Part shown: positions 32,597 through 40,888 of the stretch, piece after piece
Layout of the letters: the number at the start of each line of letters is the position of its first letter
Position numbering within the stretch: position 1 is the first letter of the stretch
Program-made: the position numbers and the translations under genes
Source of the DNA: Terrisporobacter petrolearius
Lineage (GTDB): Bacteria > Bacillota > Clostridia > Peptostreptococcales > Peptostreptococcaceae
NCBI RefSeq assembly: GCF_020748185.1
Contig: NZ_JAHZMO010000001.1
Location: 62,001 to 126,000, forward strand
Direction of reading: 5' to 3'
DNA length: 64,000 nucleotides
The notes under the pieces: generated by a model
The model's input: only the letters and a program-made list of their open reading frames with translations
What the model was told of the DNA's origin: nothing
Database searches by the model: none

Positions 32597-33529
32597 ATGG
32601 ACAGTATAGATAACAGAATTAAAATTGTAAAAGATGAAGTTATAGATATTAAAGTAGATGCCATCATAAATCCAACGGATGAGTATTTTAGTGGCAGTGA
32701 TGGACTGGATAAGTTAATTCAAAAGACTGCTGGGCAAAAACTTAGGAAGAAGTTATCCAAAAGTGGAACTTGCCAAGTAGGTCATAGCATTATTACAAAA
32801 GGATATGATTTAAATGTAAAGAGTATAGTTCACACCTGCACACCTAAATGGGAAGGTGGAGATGAAGATGAATGTCATTTGTTATATTTCTGTTATAAAA
32901 ATTCTATAGATATGGCAGTGGAATATGATAATAAAACAATAGCAATTTCTTCAATCAGTTCAGGAAATAATAAGTTTCCTTTAGACAAATCAGCTAATAT
33001 AGCCTACTATGCAGCGTGGAAAATGGTAAAAAAATATGATTCCAAAGACCTAGAAACTATATATTTTTCATGTACAAACAAAAACACCTACGATTATTAT
33101 AAGAAGCTTTCCCAGGATTATAAAGATATAGAATTTTCATTAGAAATGATTGAGCAATATAAAAAAATGGATAAATACAATCAATATAATTATACTATTG
33201 ATGATTTTGTTAGAAATTTAGGAGTAGAAAATTCTTATAATATTTTTTTACTTAAAGAAGCATTTTTGGCAGGAAATATTGAACTGGAATTTGTTGAAGA
33301 AACTGTAAAAACTCTTAAACAAGTTTTTCTACAAATGAAAAATATGAGTAAAAATTTTGCTGAAAAAGTTTATATAGAAGAGCTAGAATCAACGAAGAGC
33401 ATATTAAAAGAAATATTTAATACTATCGATTATGATACTATAGAGCATGCGAAAGAAAGAACAAAGGAATATTTTGTCCATGCAAATGATTATGTTTTTG
33501 AGAAAATAAATAATTCTTATAGATATTAA
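32597..33529 (+). CDS. Macro-domain protein with helical C-terminal extension
   Basis: 310 residues. The N-terminal 170 residues form a macro domain: KIVKDEVIDIKVDAIINPTDEYFSGSDGLD (replacing the common VNAAN...GGGV), then KLIQKTAGQKL, GHSIITKGYDL, IVHTCTPKW and IAISSISSGNNKFPLDKSA. Macro domains bind ADP-ribose or hydrolyse ADP-ribosyl groups. The standard NAA motif reads NPT, so activity is uncertain. Residues 180-310 are a helical tail of unknown role. A strong AAAGGGGG site precedes ATG 32597. The RNase H gene follows after 70 bases. Confidence 0.75.
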   Translation: MDSIDNRIKIVKDEVIDIKVDAIINPTDEYFSGSDGLDKLIQKTAGQKLRKKLSKSGTCQVGHSIITKGYDLNVKSIVHTCTPKWEGGDEDECHLLYFCYKNSIDMAVEYDNKTIAISSISSGNNKFPLDKSANIAYYAAWKMVKKYDSKDLETIYFSCTNKNTYDYYKKLSQDYKDIEFSLEMIEQYKKMDKYNQYNYTIDDFVRNLGVENSYNIFLLKEAFLAGNIELEFVEETVKTLKQVFLQMKNMSKNFAEKVYIEELESTKSILKEIFNTIDYDTIEHAKERTKEYFVHANDYVFEKINNSYRY

Positions 33530-33599
33530 TTATATAATTTAGTATTATTAATGATATTATAATATGTGTTTATAATGCATAAATGAAAGGAATTTTAAT

Positions 33600-34349
33600 A
33601 TGTCTAAAAAGAAGTACTATGCAGTTAAAGTTGGAAAAACACCAGGAATATATTTTACTTGGGCTGACTGCTCTGCACAGGTAACCGGTTATAAAGGAGC
33701 AAAATACAAAAGCTTTCCAACTATGGAAGAAGCTATAGCTTTTATTGGTGATACTAATACAGCAGTTATGAAAAAGGAAAAATCATCAGTTAAGAAAAAG
33801 ACTACTACAAATACAAAAGAACTAAAAGAAGGTTATAACGTTAAGCCAATTAGAAGTACAGCAAAAGTTAAAACTTATAAATCATATATAAATCCAGAAG
33901 AAATTATTAATGATTATGAATTTATTGCTTTTGTTGATGGAAGTTATGATAGAGGAAATCAAATTTTTGGATCTGGAGTAATTGTACTTGACCCTAATAA
34001 TAATTCTCATGATACTTACTACAATGCGGGATATGACAAATGGGACCAATGGAATATTGTGGGGGAATTAGAATCTGTAAAAGTTGCTATAAATAAGGCA
34101 AAAGAGTTAGGAAAACAAAATATAGCTATTTATCACGATTTAAAAAATATAGCTTTATGGGCTAGTGGTGAGTGGCAGGCAAAGAATGAGTACACTCAGG
34201 AATATGTAAGATATATGGAAAAAATGAGTGAAAAATTGAATATTTGTTTTGTAAAAGTAAAGGCACATAGTAATGAAAGTGTGTACAATGATTTAGCAGA
34301 TGAAGCTGCAAAAGGCGCTATTATAAAATATTTAAATGAAAATAAGTAA
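33600..34349 (+). CDS. Ribonuclease H with viroplasmin-type N-terminal domain
   Basis: 249 residues. The N-terminal hybrid-binding domain (YAVKVGKTPGIYFTWADCSAQVTGYKGAKYKSFPTMEEA) is the caulimovirus-viroplasmin type of eukaryotic-like RNase H1. A linker rich in Lys and Thr leads to the RNase H domain (about 110-245), with FVDGSYD, GELESVKVAI, IYHDLKNIALWA and NDLADEAAKGA supplying the four acidic catalytic positions. It should cut RNA in RNA-DNA hybrids. The start has AAAGGAA upstream. It lies just after the macro-domain gene in the same direction. Confidence 0.88.
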   Translation: MSKKKYYAVKVGKTPGIYFTWADCSAQVTGYKGAKYKSFPTMEEAIAFIGDTNTAVMKKEKSSVKKKTTTNTKELKEGYNVKPIRSTAKVKTYKSYINPEEIINDYEFIAFVDGSYDRGNQIFGSGVIVLDPNNNSHDTYYNAGYDKWDQWNIVGELESVKVAINKAKELGKQNIAIYHDLKNIALWASGEWQAKNEYTQEYVRYMEKMSEKLNICFVKVKAHSNESVYNDLADEAAKGAIIKYLNENK

Positions 34350-34394
34350 AAAATGTATTTTGAGCAAGGTCGTTGCCTGAAGCGAATTTTTTAT
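34346..34394 (+). repeat. Dispersed modular intergenic repeat, copy E (short)
   Basis: TTTTGAGCAAGGTCGTTGCC followed by TGAAGCGAATTTTTTAT. The first block matches copies B and F, and AAGCGAATTTTT matches the end of C. It starts at the stop codon of the RNase H gene and joins two outer blocks directly, as if the middle had been deleted. Confidence 0.6.
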
Positions 34395-34404
34395 AATTTT
34401 AAGC

Positions 34405-34441
34405 AATAATAAAAGGACATATAATATGTCCTTTTATTATT
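34405..34441. terminator. Bidirectional terminator
   Basis: AATAATAAAAGGACATAT pairs with ATATGTCCTTTTATTATT, between convergent genes. Confidence 0.8.
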
Positions 34442-34446
34442 ATAAA

Positions 34447-35523
34447 TTAATATAAAATTTCTTTTAAAGAATTAATAAGATATCTATTGTCTTCTGGTTT
34501 TAAGACGCATACTCTAAAGAAGTATTCATCTAAACCATCAAAAGAGTCGCAGTCTCTTATTATAATTTTTTTAGGTATCAACTTTTCTCTAAGTTCACTG
34601 GCTGTTATGGTTTTATCTTTTAATTTGCATAATATAAAATTGCCTTTACTTTCATAAACGTTAAGATTATTAAATTCACATAAAGAATTATATAGATAAT
34701 TTCTCTCGTCCAAAATTATATTTACGCAAGTTTGGATATAATTATTATCGGTGAACATTATTTCGCCCATAGATGAAGCAATAACATTTATATTCCATAA
34801 GTCAAGATTTTTGTTGATTTGATTTTTTATATCTTCATTTCCAATTAAGCCATATCCTAATCTAATACCAGGTGTAGAGAAAAATTTAGAAGTTCCTCTA
34901 ATTACAAATAAGTTATTATATTGATCAACTAAGGATGTGGAAGAATAAATACTAGTATTTGTAAATTCAATATATGTTTCATCTACCATAACAAAAGCAT
35001 TGGTATTTTTTAGTATAATTTCTATTTCAAATTTAGAAAAAGAGAAGCCTGTTGGATTATTAGGATTGCATATGATGATTAAATCACATTCATGCTTGTT
35101 TATAAAGTCCAAAAACTCCACTGGATTTACTTTAAAATCATTGTGCTGCCTAGAAAAATATTTGATTATTTCACAATCAATTTTTTTTAGTTCTTTTTCA
35201 TACTCTGAATATGCTGGAGAAAGAAGAACTGCCCTCTTAGGAGCAATAGTACCTATAAAGGAAGAAATAAGTTCTGTGGCACCACTTCCTAAAACCATAT
35301 TATCCTTATTACAATTGCAATAAGACGAAATTGATTTTTTTAACTCCACATATTCTGGATCAGGATAAACCGATACCATATTTATATTATTAATTACATA
35401 TTCCTTAGCTAAAGTTGATGTGCCAAATGGATTAATATTAGAGCTGAAGTCTAAAAATTCATCTTTTGAAAAACCATATTGTTTTGACAAATCATATAAA
35501 TTAGCGCCATGATTTACACTCAT
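34447..35523 (-). CDS. Pyridoxal-phosphate aminotransferase, CobD/HisC-like
   Basis: 358 residues of fold-type I. The opening MSVNHGANLYDLSKQYG with DFSSNINPFG is typical of threonine-phosphate decarboxylase CobD, and LGSGATELISSF, NPNNPTGFSFSK, MVDETYIEF, and the PLP-Lys motif VIRGTSKFFSTPGIRLGYG fit CobD and HisC alike. CobD makes aminopropanol phosphate for the cobalamin side chain, but no cobalamin genes surround it here, so the substrate is unsettled. The start has TTGGAGGG upstream. It stands alone on the minus strand. Confidence 0.78.
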   Translation of the reverse strand: MSVNHGANLYDLSKQYGFSKDEFLDFSSNINPFGTSTLAKEYVINNINMVSVYPDPEYVELKKSISSYCNCNKDNMVLGSGATELISSFIGTIAPKRAVLLSPAYSEYEKELKKIDCEIIKYFSRQHNDFKVNPVEFLDFINKHECDLIIICNPNNPTGFSFSKFEIEIILKNTNAFVMVDETYIEFTNTSIYSSTSLVDQYNNLFVIRGTSKFFSTPGIRLGYGLIGNEDIKNQINKNLDLWNINVIASSMGEIMFTDNNYIQTCVNIILDERNYLYNSLCEFNNLNVYESKGNFILCKLKDKTITASELREKLIPKKIIIRDCDSFDGLDEYFFRVCVLKPEDNRYLINSLKEILY

Positions 35524-35672
35524 AATTAGCCCTCCAATTTTTTTGATTCTTAATATAGTATAGTATAAATTAAATATACGTAGATATGTACAAAAATAAA
35601 AAGAATATTGTACTAATACAATAAATGAAATATTTTACAAAAAAATATAATATAAAACACGAATGAAAATGC

Positions 35673-35700
35673 TTGAAAAAGGCAAAATATATGTTATAAT
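35673..35700 (+). promoter_or_regulatory. Promoter of hpt
   Basis: TTGAAA, 16 bases, TATAAT, about 30 bases before the hpt start codon. Confidence 0.6.
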
Positions 35701-35731
35701 AAATATGATTCATCATTACTGGGAGGAAATT

Positions 35732-36256
35732 ATGTATAAATTAAATGGAGTTTTATACTCAGCAGAAGAACTAAAAAGCAAAGTTAAAGAACTAGCAAGT
35801 CAAATAGAAAAAGATTATGCTGGAGAAGAATTACTAGTAGTTGGAATATTAAAAGGTGCTAGTGTTTTTTGTGCTGACTTAATAAGAGAGATAAATTTAG
35901 ATGTAAGAATGGACTTTATGGTTGTTTCAAGCTATGGAACATCAACTGCTTCATCAGGTACAGTTAAAATAATAAAAGATTTAGATGTGGATATAGAAAA
36001 TAAAAACGTATTAATAGTAGAAGATATAATCGATTCAGGTTTAACTTTAAGCTCATTAGTTGCAGCTTTAAAAACTAGAAAACCAAAATCATTAAGACTT
36101 TGTACATTATTAGACAAGCCAGAAAGAAGAACATCAGATATTAAAGTTGATTATGTAGGATATGTAATTGAGGACAAATTTATAGTTGGATATGGGATAG
36201 ATTACGCTGAGAAATATAGAAATCTTCCTTATATAGGTATTGTTGAAGATATATAA
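35732..36256 (+). CDS. hpt: Hypoxanthine phosphoribosyltransferase
   Basis: 174 residues; the typical length for bacterial Hpt. The PRPP-binding motif VLIVEDIIDSGLTLSSL is complete, with LVVGILKGASVFCADLIREI, DFMVVSSYG, LCTLLDKPERR and DYVGYVIEDKFIVGYGIDYAEKYRNLPY. It makes IMP (and GMP) from hypoxanthine or guanine and PRPP in purine salvage. I start at ATG 35732 behind GGGAGG; the frame extends to 35663 but that would start before the promoter's -10. Standing alone, it is closed by a terminator. Confidence 0.93.
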   Translation: MYKLNGVLYSAEELKSKVKELASQIEKDYAGEELLVVGILKGASVFCADLIREINLDVRMDFMVVSSYGTSTASSGTVKIIKDLDVDIENKNVLIVEDIIDSGLTLSSLVAALKTRKPKSLRLCTLLDKPERRTSDIKVDYVGYVIEDKFIVGYGIDYAEKYRNLPYIGIVEDI

Positions 36257-36266
36257 GAACATAATA

Positions 36267-36303
36267 AAAAAGGAGTATAAGAGTGAATCTTATACTCCTT
36301 TTA
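36267..36303 (+). terminator. Terminator after hpt
   Basis: AAAAAGGAGTATAAG pairs with CTTATACTCCTTTT. Confidence 0.8.
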
Positions 36304-36432
36304 GCATATTTCGAAATGTAAATTATAAGAAAAATAACAAAATATTATATTTATTGTCAAAAGATATATATTTATTTTGAAAAATTATGTAAAATAGAGA
36401 AGAAGAAGTATTTTATTGAAAGGTGGTAAATT

Positions 36433-37353
36433 ATGGGATCTCAACTGGACATATTAATGTATTTACAAAGTATAAGAAATGAGTTACTTACAGGTATATT
36501 TACATTCTTTACTATATGCACAGAAGTGCCGGTAATAACCGTATTAACAGGGGTAATATATTGGTGTATAAATAAAAAAGCAGGGCAAAGAACTTTATTT
36601 GCTCTTTGTGGAAGTTTAAATATAAATGCAGGGGTTAAAAATTACGTTAAAATGCCAAGACCTATAGGTACAGATGGTTTACAATCTTTAAGAATAGAAA
36701 CTGCAACAGGATATTCTTTTCCTAGTGGGCATACTCAAACGTCTACAACTTTTTGGACTTCTATGATGTATTTATTTAGAAAATCATGGATATATATTAT
36801 AGGAATATTAATGATTATTGGTGCAGGAATATCAAGGTTATACTTAGGTGTTCATTGGCCAATGGACGTAATTGTTGCATGGGGATTTGGCATAGTTCTA
36901 AGTATAATATTTATAAAGTTATTTGACTACATAGATGATAGTAAAAATTACTATATATTGGTAGTTTTAATATTGATATTTGGAGTTTGTACATATTTTA
37001 TTGGTGGAGAAGATTTATACAAGATGTTTGGTCTTTATACAGGCTTCGCGCTAGGTTACATGGTAGAAGATACTTTTATTAACTTTAGTACAGAAAATGA
37101 GACTCGAAGAAAAAATATATTTGCTAAAAATCCTTCAAAAAAAGAAGGCTTAGGCAAAAAAATACTTAGATTTGTAGTAGGGATAATATCATTATTAGCA
37201 GTTTATTTATTTCTTAATTATGTGCAAGATACTTTAATAGTTAATAAAACAGAGGAGATAATTAATATTATCAAATATTTAAAATATACAATTGTAGTAT
37301 TTTGGGGCGTGGCAGGTGCTCCAGCATTATTCAAACTATTTAAACTAGCATAA
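36433..37353 (+). CDS. PAP2-family membrane phosphatase
   Basis: 306 residues with about eight membrane segments. The three phosphatase motifs are present: KNYVKMPRP (K-x6-RP), PSGHTQ, and SRLYLGVHWPMDV. Such enzymes remove phosphate from lipid phosphates, such as undecaprenyl pyrophosphate or phosphatidic acid; the substrate is inferred from family only. The N-terminal half is the catalytic core, the C-terminal half (about 200-306) adds a long polar loop and two helices, an extension not found in minimal members. The start has AAAGGTGG upstream. The BaiN-like gene follows after 30 bases. Confidence 0.88.
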   Translation: MGSQLDILMYLQSIRNELLTGIFTFFTICTEVPVITVLTGVIYWCINKKAGQRTLFALCGSLNINAGVKNYVKMPRPIGTDGLQSLRIETATGYSFPSGHTQTSTTFWTSMMYLFRKSWIYIIGILMIIGAGISRLYLGVHWPMDVIVAWGFGIVLSIIFIKLFDYIDDSKNYYILVVLILIFGVCTYFIGGEDLYKMFGLYTGFALGYMVEDTFINFSTENETRRKNIFAKNPSKKEGLGKKILRFVVGIISLLAVYLFLNYVQDTLIVNKTEEIINIIKYLKYTIVVFWGVAGAPALFKLFKLA

Positions 37354-37383
37354 ATTTCCCTATTTATAAGGAAGGATGATTAT

Positions 37384-38610
37384 TTGAAAACAGTAGTAGT
37401 TATAGGTGGAGGACCGGCTGGAATGATGGCAGCATCAACTGCAGCTGATAATGGAGCCGATGTTATACTTTTAGAAAAACAACATAGATTAGGAAGAAAA
37501 CTTTTAATTACAGGAAAGGGAAGATGTAATATTACTAATGATTGTGATGTGGAAGAATTAATAGAAAATGTACCTACAAATGGTAAATTTTTATATAGTG
37601 CTTTTTATACATTTACAAATTATGATGCAATAACTATGTTTAATTCCCTTGGCCTTGCAACTAAAACAGAAAGAGGGAAAAGAGTATTCCCAGAAAGTGA
37701 CAAGGCCCTAGACGTGGTAAAAGCTTTAGAAAAACAGATTAAAGATAAAAAAGTAAAGATTATATTAGACGCTAAGGTCAACAAGATTATAGCAAAAGAG
37801 AATAAAATCGAAAAAGTTATTTATAACAATAATGAAGTAATAAAATGTGACAGTGTAATATTAGCTACGGGAGGCATGAGCTATCCTCTTACGGGATCTA
37901 CAGGAGATGGATACAAGTTTGCTAAGTCTTTAGGACATACAATAATAAGTCCAAAACCTTCTTTGATTGGTATTGAAGTACAAGAAAATTTTGTTAAAGG
38001 TTTAGAAAAATTATCACTTAGAAATGTGGCAATAACTGTTATTAATAGCAAAAATAAAAAAATATATGATGACTTTGGTGAACTAGAATTTACAAAATAT
38101 GGTCTAGATGGACCTATAATAAAATCTGCTAGTTGCAGAATGAAGGATACTAGTAAAGAAAATTACAAAATTAATCTTGATTTAAAACCAGCATTAGATG
38201 AGGAAAAGTTAGATAAAAGAATTATTAAAGATTTTACAAAGTACACAAATAAAAACTTTGAAAACTCATTAGATGATTTACTTCCAAAAAAACTTATACC
38301 AATAATAATTGAATTAAGTGAAATACCGAGACACTTAAAAGTAAATCAAATATCTAAAAAACAAAGGTTAAATTTAGTTCATTTATTAAAAAATCTTACT
38401 TTTACTGTAAAGAGATATAGACCAATAGAAGAAGCTATAGTAACTTCAGGAGGAATAAAAGTAAATGAAATTAATTCCAGTACTATGGAATCTAAAATTA
38501 TAAAGAATCTTTTCTTTGCAGGAGAGATTATCGATGTGGATGCATATACTGGAGGATTTAATCTACAGATAGCTTATTCAACAGCTTATTTAGCTGGAAC
38601 CAATTGTTAA
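37384..38610 (+). CDS. BaiN/HI0933-type FAD-dependent oxidoreductase
   Basis: 408 residues. The N-terminal FAD-binding GGGPAGMMAASTAADNG, then EKQHRLGRKLLITGKGRCNITNDC, ATGGMSYPLTGSTGDGYKFA and the C-terminal GEIIDVDAYTGGFNLQIAYSTAYLAG match the HI0933/YhiN (BaiN) family. BaiN from clostridia reduces bile-acid enones, but most family members have no known substrate and bile-acid genes are absent here. The start is TTG with AAGGAAGGA upstream. It lies 30 bases after the PAP2 gene. Confidence 0.86.
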   Translation: MKTVVVIGGGPAGMMAASTAADNGADVILLEKQHRLGRKLLITGKGRCNITNDCDVEELIENVPTNGKFLYSAFYTFTNYDAITMFNSLGLATKTERGKRVFPESDKALDVVKALEKQIKDKKVKIILDAKVNKIIAKENKIEKVIYNNNEVIKCDSVILATGGMSYPLTGSTGDGYKFAKSLGHTIISPKPSLIGIEVQENFVKGLEKLSLRNVAITVINSKNKKIYDDFGELEFTKYGLDGPIIKSASCRMKDTSKENYKINLDLKPALDEEKLDKRIIKDFTKYTNKNFENSLDDLLPKKLIPIIIELSEIPRHLKVNQISKKQRLNLVHLLKNLTFTVKRYRPIEEAIVTSGGIKVNEINSSTMESKIIKNLFFAGEIIDVDAYTGGFNLQIAYSTAYLAGTNC

Positions 38611-38700
38611 AAATTTTGTCAAAAATTGCATACATGTTAAATCTCAATTGTAACATAATAGTATTAGAAACAAATATTAAAAAAGAAAAGAGGTAATAAC

Positions 38701-38922
38701 ATGGCAACTAACAATAACAATAATACAACTGTAGTTCCAGAAGCAAAAGCTGCATTAAATCAAATGAAATTAGAAATAGCAAATGAACTTGGTATGTCTA
38801 ACTATCAACAAGTTGATAAAGGAAATCTTACAGCTAGAGAAAATGGCTATGTAGGTGGATACATGACTAAAAAACTTGTTGAAATGGCAGAACAACAAAT
38901 GGCTGGAAAAGGTCAACAATAA
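38701..38922 (+). CDS. Alpha/beta-type small acid-soluble spore protein (SASP)
   Basis: 73 residues with the SASP consensus: 'VVPEAKAALNQMKLEIANELGM' and 'GNLTARENGYVGGYMTKKLVEMAEQQM' in recognisable pieces such as LEIANELG and ENGYVGGYMTKKLVE. These proteins coat spore DNA and are cut by GPR on germination, in the LEIANELG region. It is good evidence for a spore former. Upstream, CATAATA at 38654-38660 could be the -10 of a sigma-G promoter, with a weak -35 ACATG 17 bases before it. The site AGAGGTAATAAC precedes ATG. A strong terminator follows. Confidence 0.93.
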   Translation: MATNNNNNTTVVPEAKAALNQMKLEIANELGMSNYQQVDKGNLTARENGYVGGYMTKKLVEMAEQQMAGKGQQ

Positions 38923-38954
38923 TTAGAAAATATAAATAATATATAGTTAAAAGT

Positions 38955-38999
38955 AGAGGTAAGTAAAAAGGAATAAGTCCTTTTTACTTACCTCTTTAT
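38955..38999 (+). terminator. Terminator after SASP gene
   Basis: AGAGGTAAGTAAAAAGGA pairs with TCCTTTTTACTTACCTCT, then TTATTTTT. Confidence 0.88.
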
Positions 39000-39093
39000 T
39001 TTTATATTAATTATATTGTAAAAACTGTTAAAAATATAAAATAAAGGTTATATTGACTAATAAAAGAAAATATATTAAAATAAATAATACTTT

Positions 39094-39218
39094 GATAAGG
39101 GAGTAGTTGGCACTGAAATTTCAGTGTAATAAAGTCAACATACTGATAGTTATACTATCTGGCTTTATTTTGAATGATGAGACTTATCTATAGCAAAGCT
39201 ATAGGTGGGTCTTTTTTT
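39094..39218 (+). ncRNA. yybP-ykoY manganese riboswitch with terminator
   Basis: The leader has GATAAGGGAGTAG, a CACTGAAATTTCAGTG hairpin, GTCAACATACTGATAG, and TGAATGATGAGACTTATC, all as expected for the yybP-ykoY class. P1 pairs GATAAG (39094-39099) with CTTATC (39183-39188). The same 3' bases also form a terminator stem, GACTTATCTATAGC with GCTATAGGTGGGTC, followed by TTTTTTT, so the two states exclude each other. Mn2+ binding should stabilise P1 and allow read-through into mntP, 130 bases downstream. Mechanism is family knowledge. Confidence 0.88.
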
Positions 39219-39348
39219 ATTTGAATTAGCAAAGATAGATGGTTGGATGTAGAAAATTTACAGTTCACACTGTGGCTTAATGGAGTTAATTTTGGGAAGA
39301 ATATATCAAAGTAGAATTAAAATTTAATAAACGGAAGGAAGGAAAAAT

Positions 39349-39957
39349 ATGAGTTTAATTGAGTTATTCATATTAGCAGTAGGACTTTCCATGGATGCTT
39401 TTGCCGTATCAATTTGTAAAGGATTATCTCTTAGAAAGGTTACTTTTAAAGAGTGTGGAAAAGTTGGTCTATACTTTGGAGGTTTTCAAGGAGGAATGCC
39501 TCTTATTGGATTTATACTAGGAATACAATTTAAGGACTATATAACTAACATAGATCATTGGATAGCATTTATTTTATTATCATTTATAGGAATAAACATG
39601 ATAAGAGAGTCTATGGAAAAGGATGAAGATGGGGGAATTGTAGATTTAACAGAAGCTGCTGTAGGAGAAGAGGAAGTAAATCAACTTGGATTGAAAAACA
39701 TGGTTATGCTTGCTATTGCTACTAGTATAGATGCTCTAGCAGTAGGTGTGACATTTGCATTTTTACAAGTAGATATTATACCGGCTGTATTATTTATAGG
39801 AATAGTTACGTTTATTTTATCTGCCATAGGCGTTAAAATAGGAAATGTATTTGGAACAAAGTATAAATCAAAAGCAGAATTTGCAGGAGGGGTTATTTTA
39901 ATATTAATGGGTATTAAAATATTATTAGAACATTTAGGTTTTTTCCCATTTGCATAG
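39349..39957 (+). CDS. mntP: Manganese efflux pump MntP
   Basis: 202 residues with six membrane segments. The MntP signatures are '[19 protein letters not shown]' (SMDAFAVS) and '[19 protein letters not shown]' (SIDALAVG), two related halves with conserved Asp in each. It exports Mn2+ and protects against excess metal. The yybP-ykoY riboswitch directly upstream fits this function. The ATG has GGAAGGA before it. A 56-residue gene begins 75 bases downstream with its own ribosome site. Confidence 0.93.
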   Translation: MSLIELFILAVGLSMDAFAVSICKGLSLRKVTFKECGKVGLYFGGFQGGMPLIGFILGIQFKDYITNIDHWIAFILLSFIGINMIRESMEKDEDGGIVDLTEAAVGEEEVNQLGLKNMVMLAIATSIDALAVGVTFAFLQVDIIPAVLFIGIVTFILSAIGVKIGNVFGTKYKSKAEFAGGVILILMGIKILLEHLGFFPFA

Positions 39958-40032
39958 AAAAATAAATAAAAATACATGTCTTGGTTAAAATAACTCTAGA
40001 TGTAAAATATTAAATACATAAGGAGTGTTATT

Positions 40033-40203
40033 ATGGCAGTATTAGATTTTAACAAAATTAAACAAGACTTTATTAATGCAGATGTAGATGGAAAGATAAA
40101 AATATATACTACTACAGAAGGATTAAGTGTAGAACAATTTAGAGAATTATTAAGATATTATCCTATACAACATTTATCTAAGTTAGAAAAAGCTATGGGA
40201 TAA
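40033..40203 (+). CDS. Small 56-residue protein of unknown function
   Basis: ATG 40033 has AAGGAG ten bases upstream, and the frame runs 56 codons to TAA 40201. The product is soluble, with 'DVDGKIKIYTTTEGLSVEQFRELL' character in pieces such as TEGLSVEQFRELLRYYPIQHL; I recall similar short proteins in related clostridia without a function. A strong terminator follows immediately. The gap from mntP is 75 bases with no terminator seen, so read-through from mntP is possible. Confidence 0.65.
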   Translation: MAVLDFNKIKQDFINADVDGKIKIYTTTEGLSVEQFRELLRYYPIQHLSKLEKAMG

Positions 40204-40220
40204 ATAAAAATTGAAATTTT

Positions 40221-40260
40221 AAAAGCACTACTAAAAATTAGTTTAGTAGTGCTTTTTTTT
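40221..40260 (+). terminator. Terminator after the 56-residue gene
   Basis: AAAAGCACTACTAAA pairs with TTTAGTAGTGCTTTT, then a run of T. Confidence 0.85.
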
Positions 40261-40736
40261 TAACTAAAATTAGTTTTTCGTATGTAATTGTAGATTCTCT
40301 CATTGCCTAATTCAATATCTCCTGTTTCAACATATTGGATAATATTATCCATATCATTGCCATTTAGATATTGCATTGGAATAATTAAATCATAGCCTTC
40401 ATCTAATAAAAGATTTTTGAGTTTTACTTTTTGAGAAATGTTGGGTGGGGATACTTTCTTTTTTTCCTTTTTTCTTTTGCGACAAGTTGCTAAGTTTTCA
40501 TTTTGCATATCAATAAGAGTATTTATGTATTCTATATAAGAAGATTTAAAATCCTCTTCCTTTAATAAATCTTCACTTAATATATCATTAATAGAATCAT
40601 CGCATAAAATATTTTGTGCAAACTTATCGGCAGTTAATTTGCCAGTAACTATCCCCTTTTGGTACTTTCTCAAAACGCTTTTGGTGTGACTATAAATCTT
40701 ATTGCGTGTTTCTAAGTCTAATTCTCTTATTTCCAT
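40260..40736 (-). CDS. Hypothetical soluble protein
   Basis: 158 residues, helical, rich in Lys, Asp, Glu and Asn, with no membrane segment or catalytic motif. A Lys/Arg patch (CRKRKKEKKKVSPP, near 84-97) separates an N-terminal helical half from a C-terminal half. I do not recognise the family. The start has TAGGAG upstream. It is convergent with the small gene at 40033. Base composition is like its neighbours. Confidence 0.6.
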   Translation of the reverse strand: MEIRELDLETRNKIYSHTKSVLRKYQKGIVTGKLTADKFAQNILCDDSINDILSEDLLKEEDFKSSYIEYINTLIDMQNENLATCRKRKKEKKKVSPPNISQKVKLKNLLLDEGYDLIIPMQYLNGNDMDNIIQYVETGDIELGNERIYNYIRKTNFS

Positions 40737-40888
40737 AAGGGATCACTCCTATTTTCATAATAAGTTCTTATATACTATTGTTGCCATATTTAAAGTTTGC
40801 ATACTTTTTGTCAGAAAATTAAAACATATAAACACTTATATTAAAATATTTTATTAAAAAATATACTCAATTAATTAAAAAACATAAT

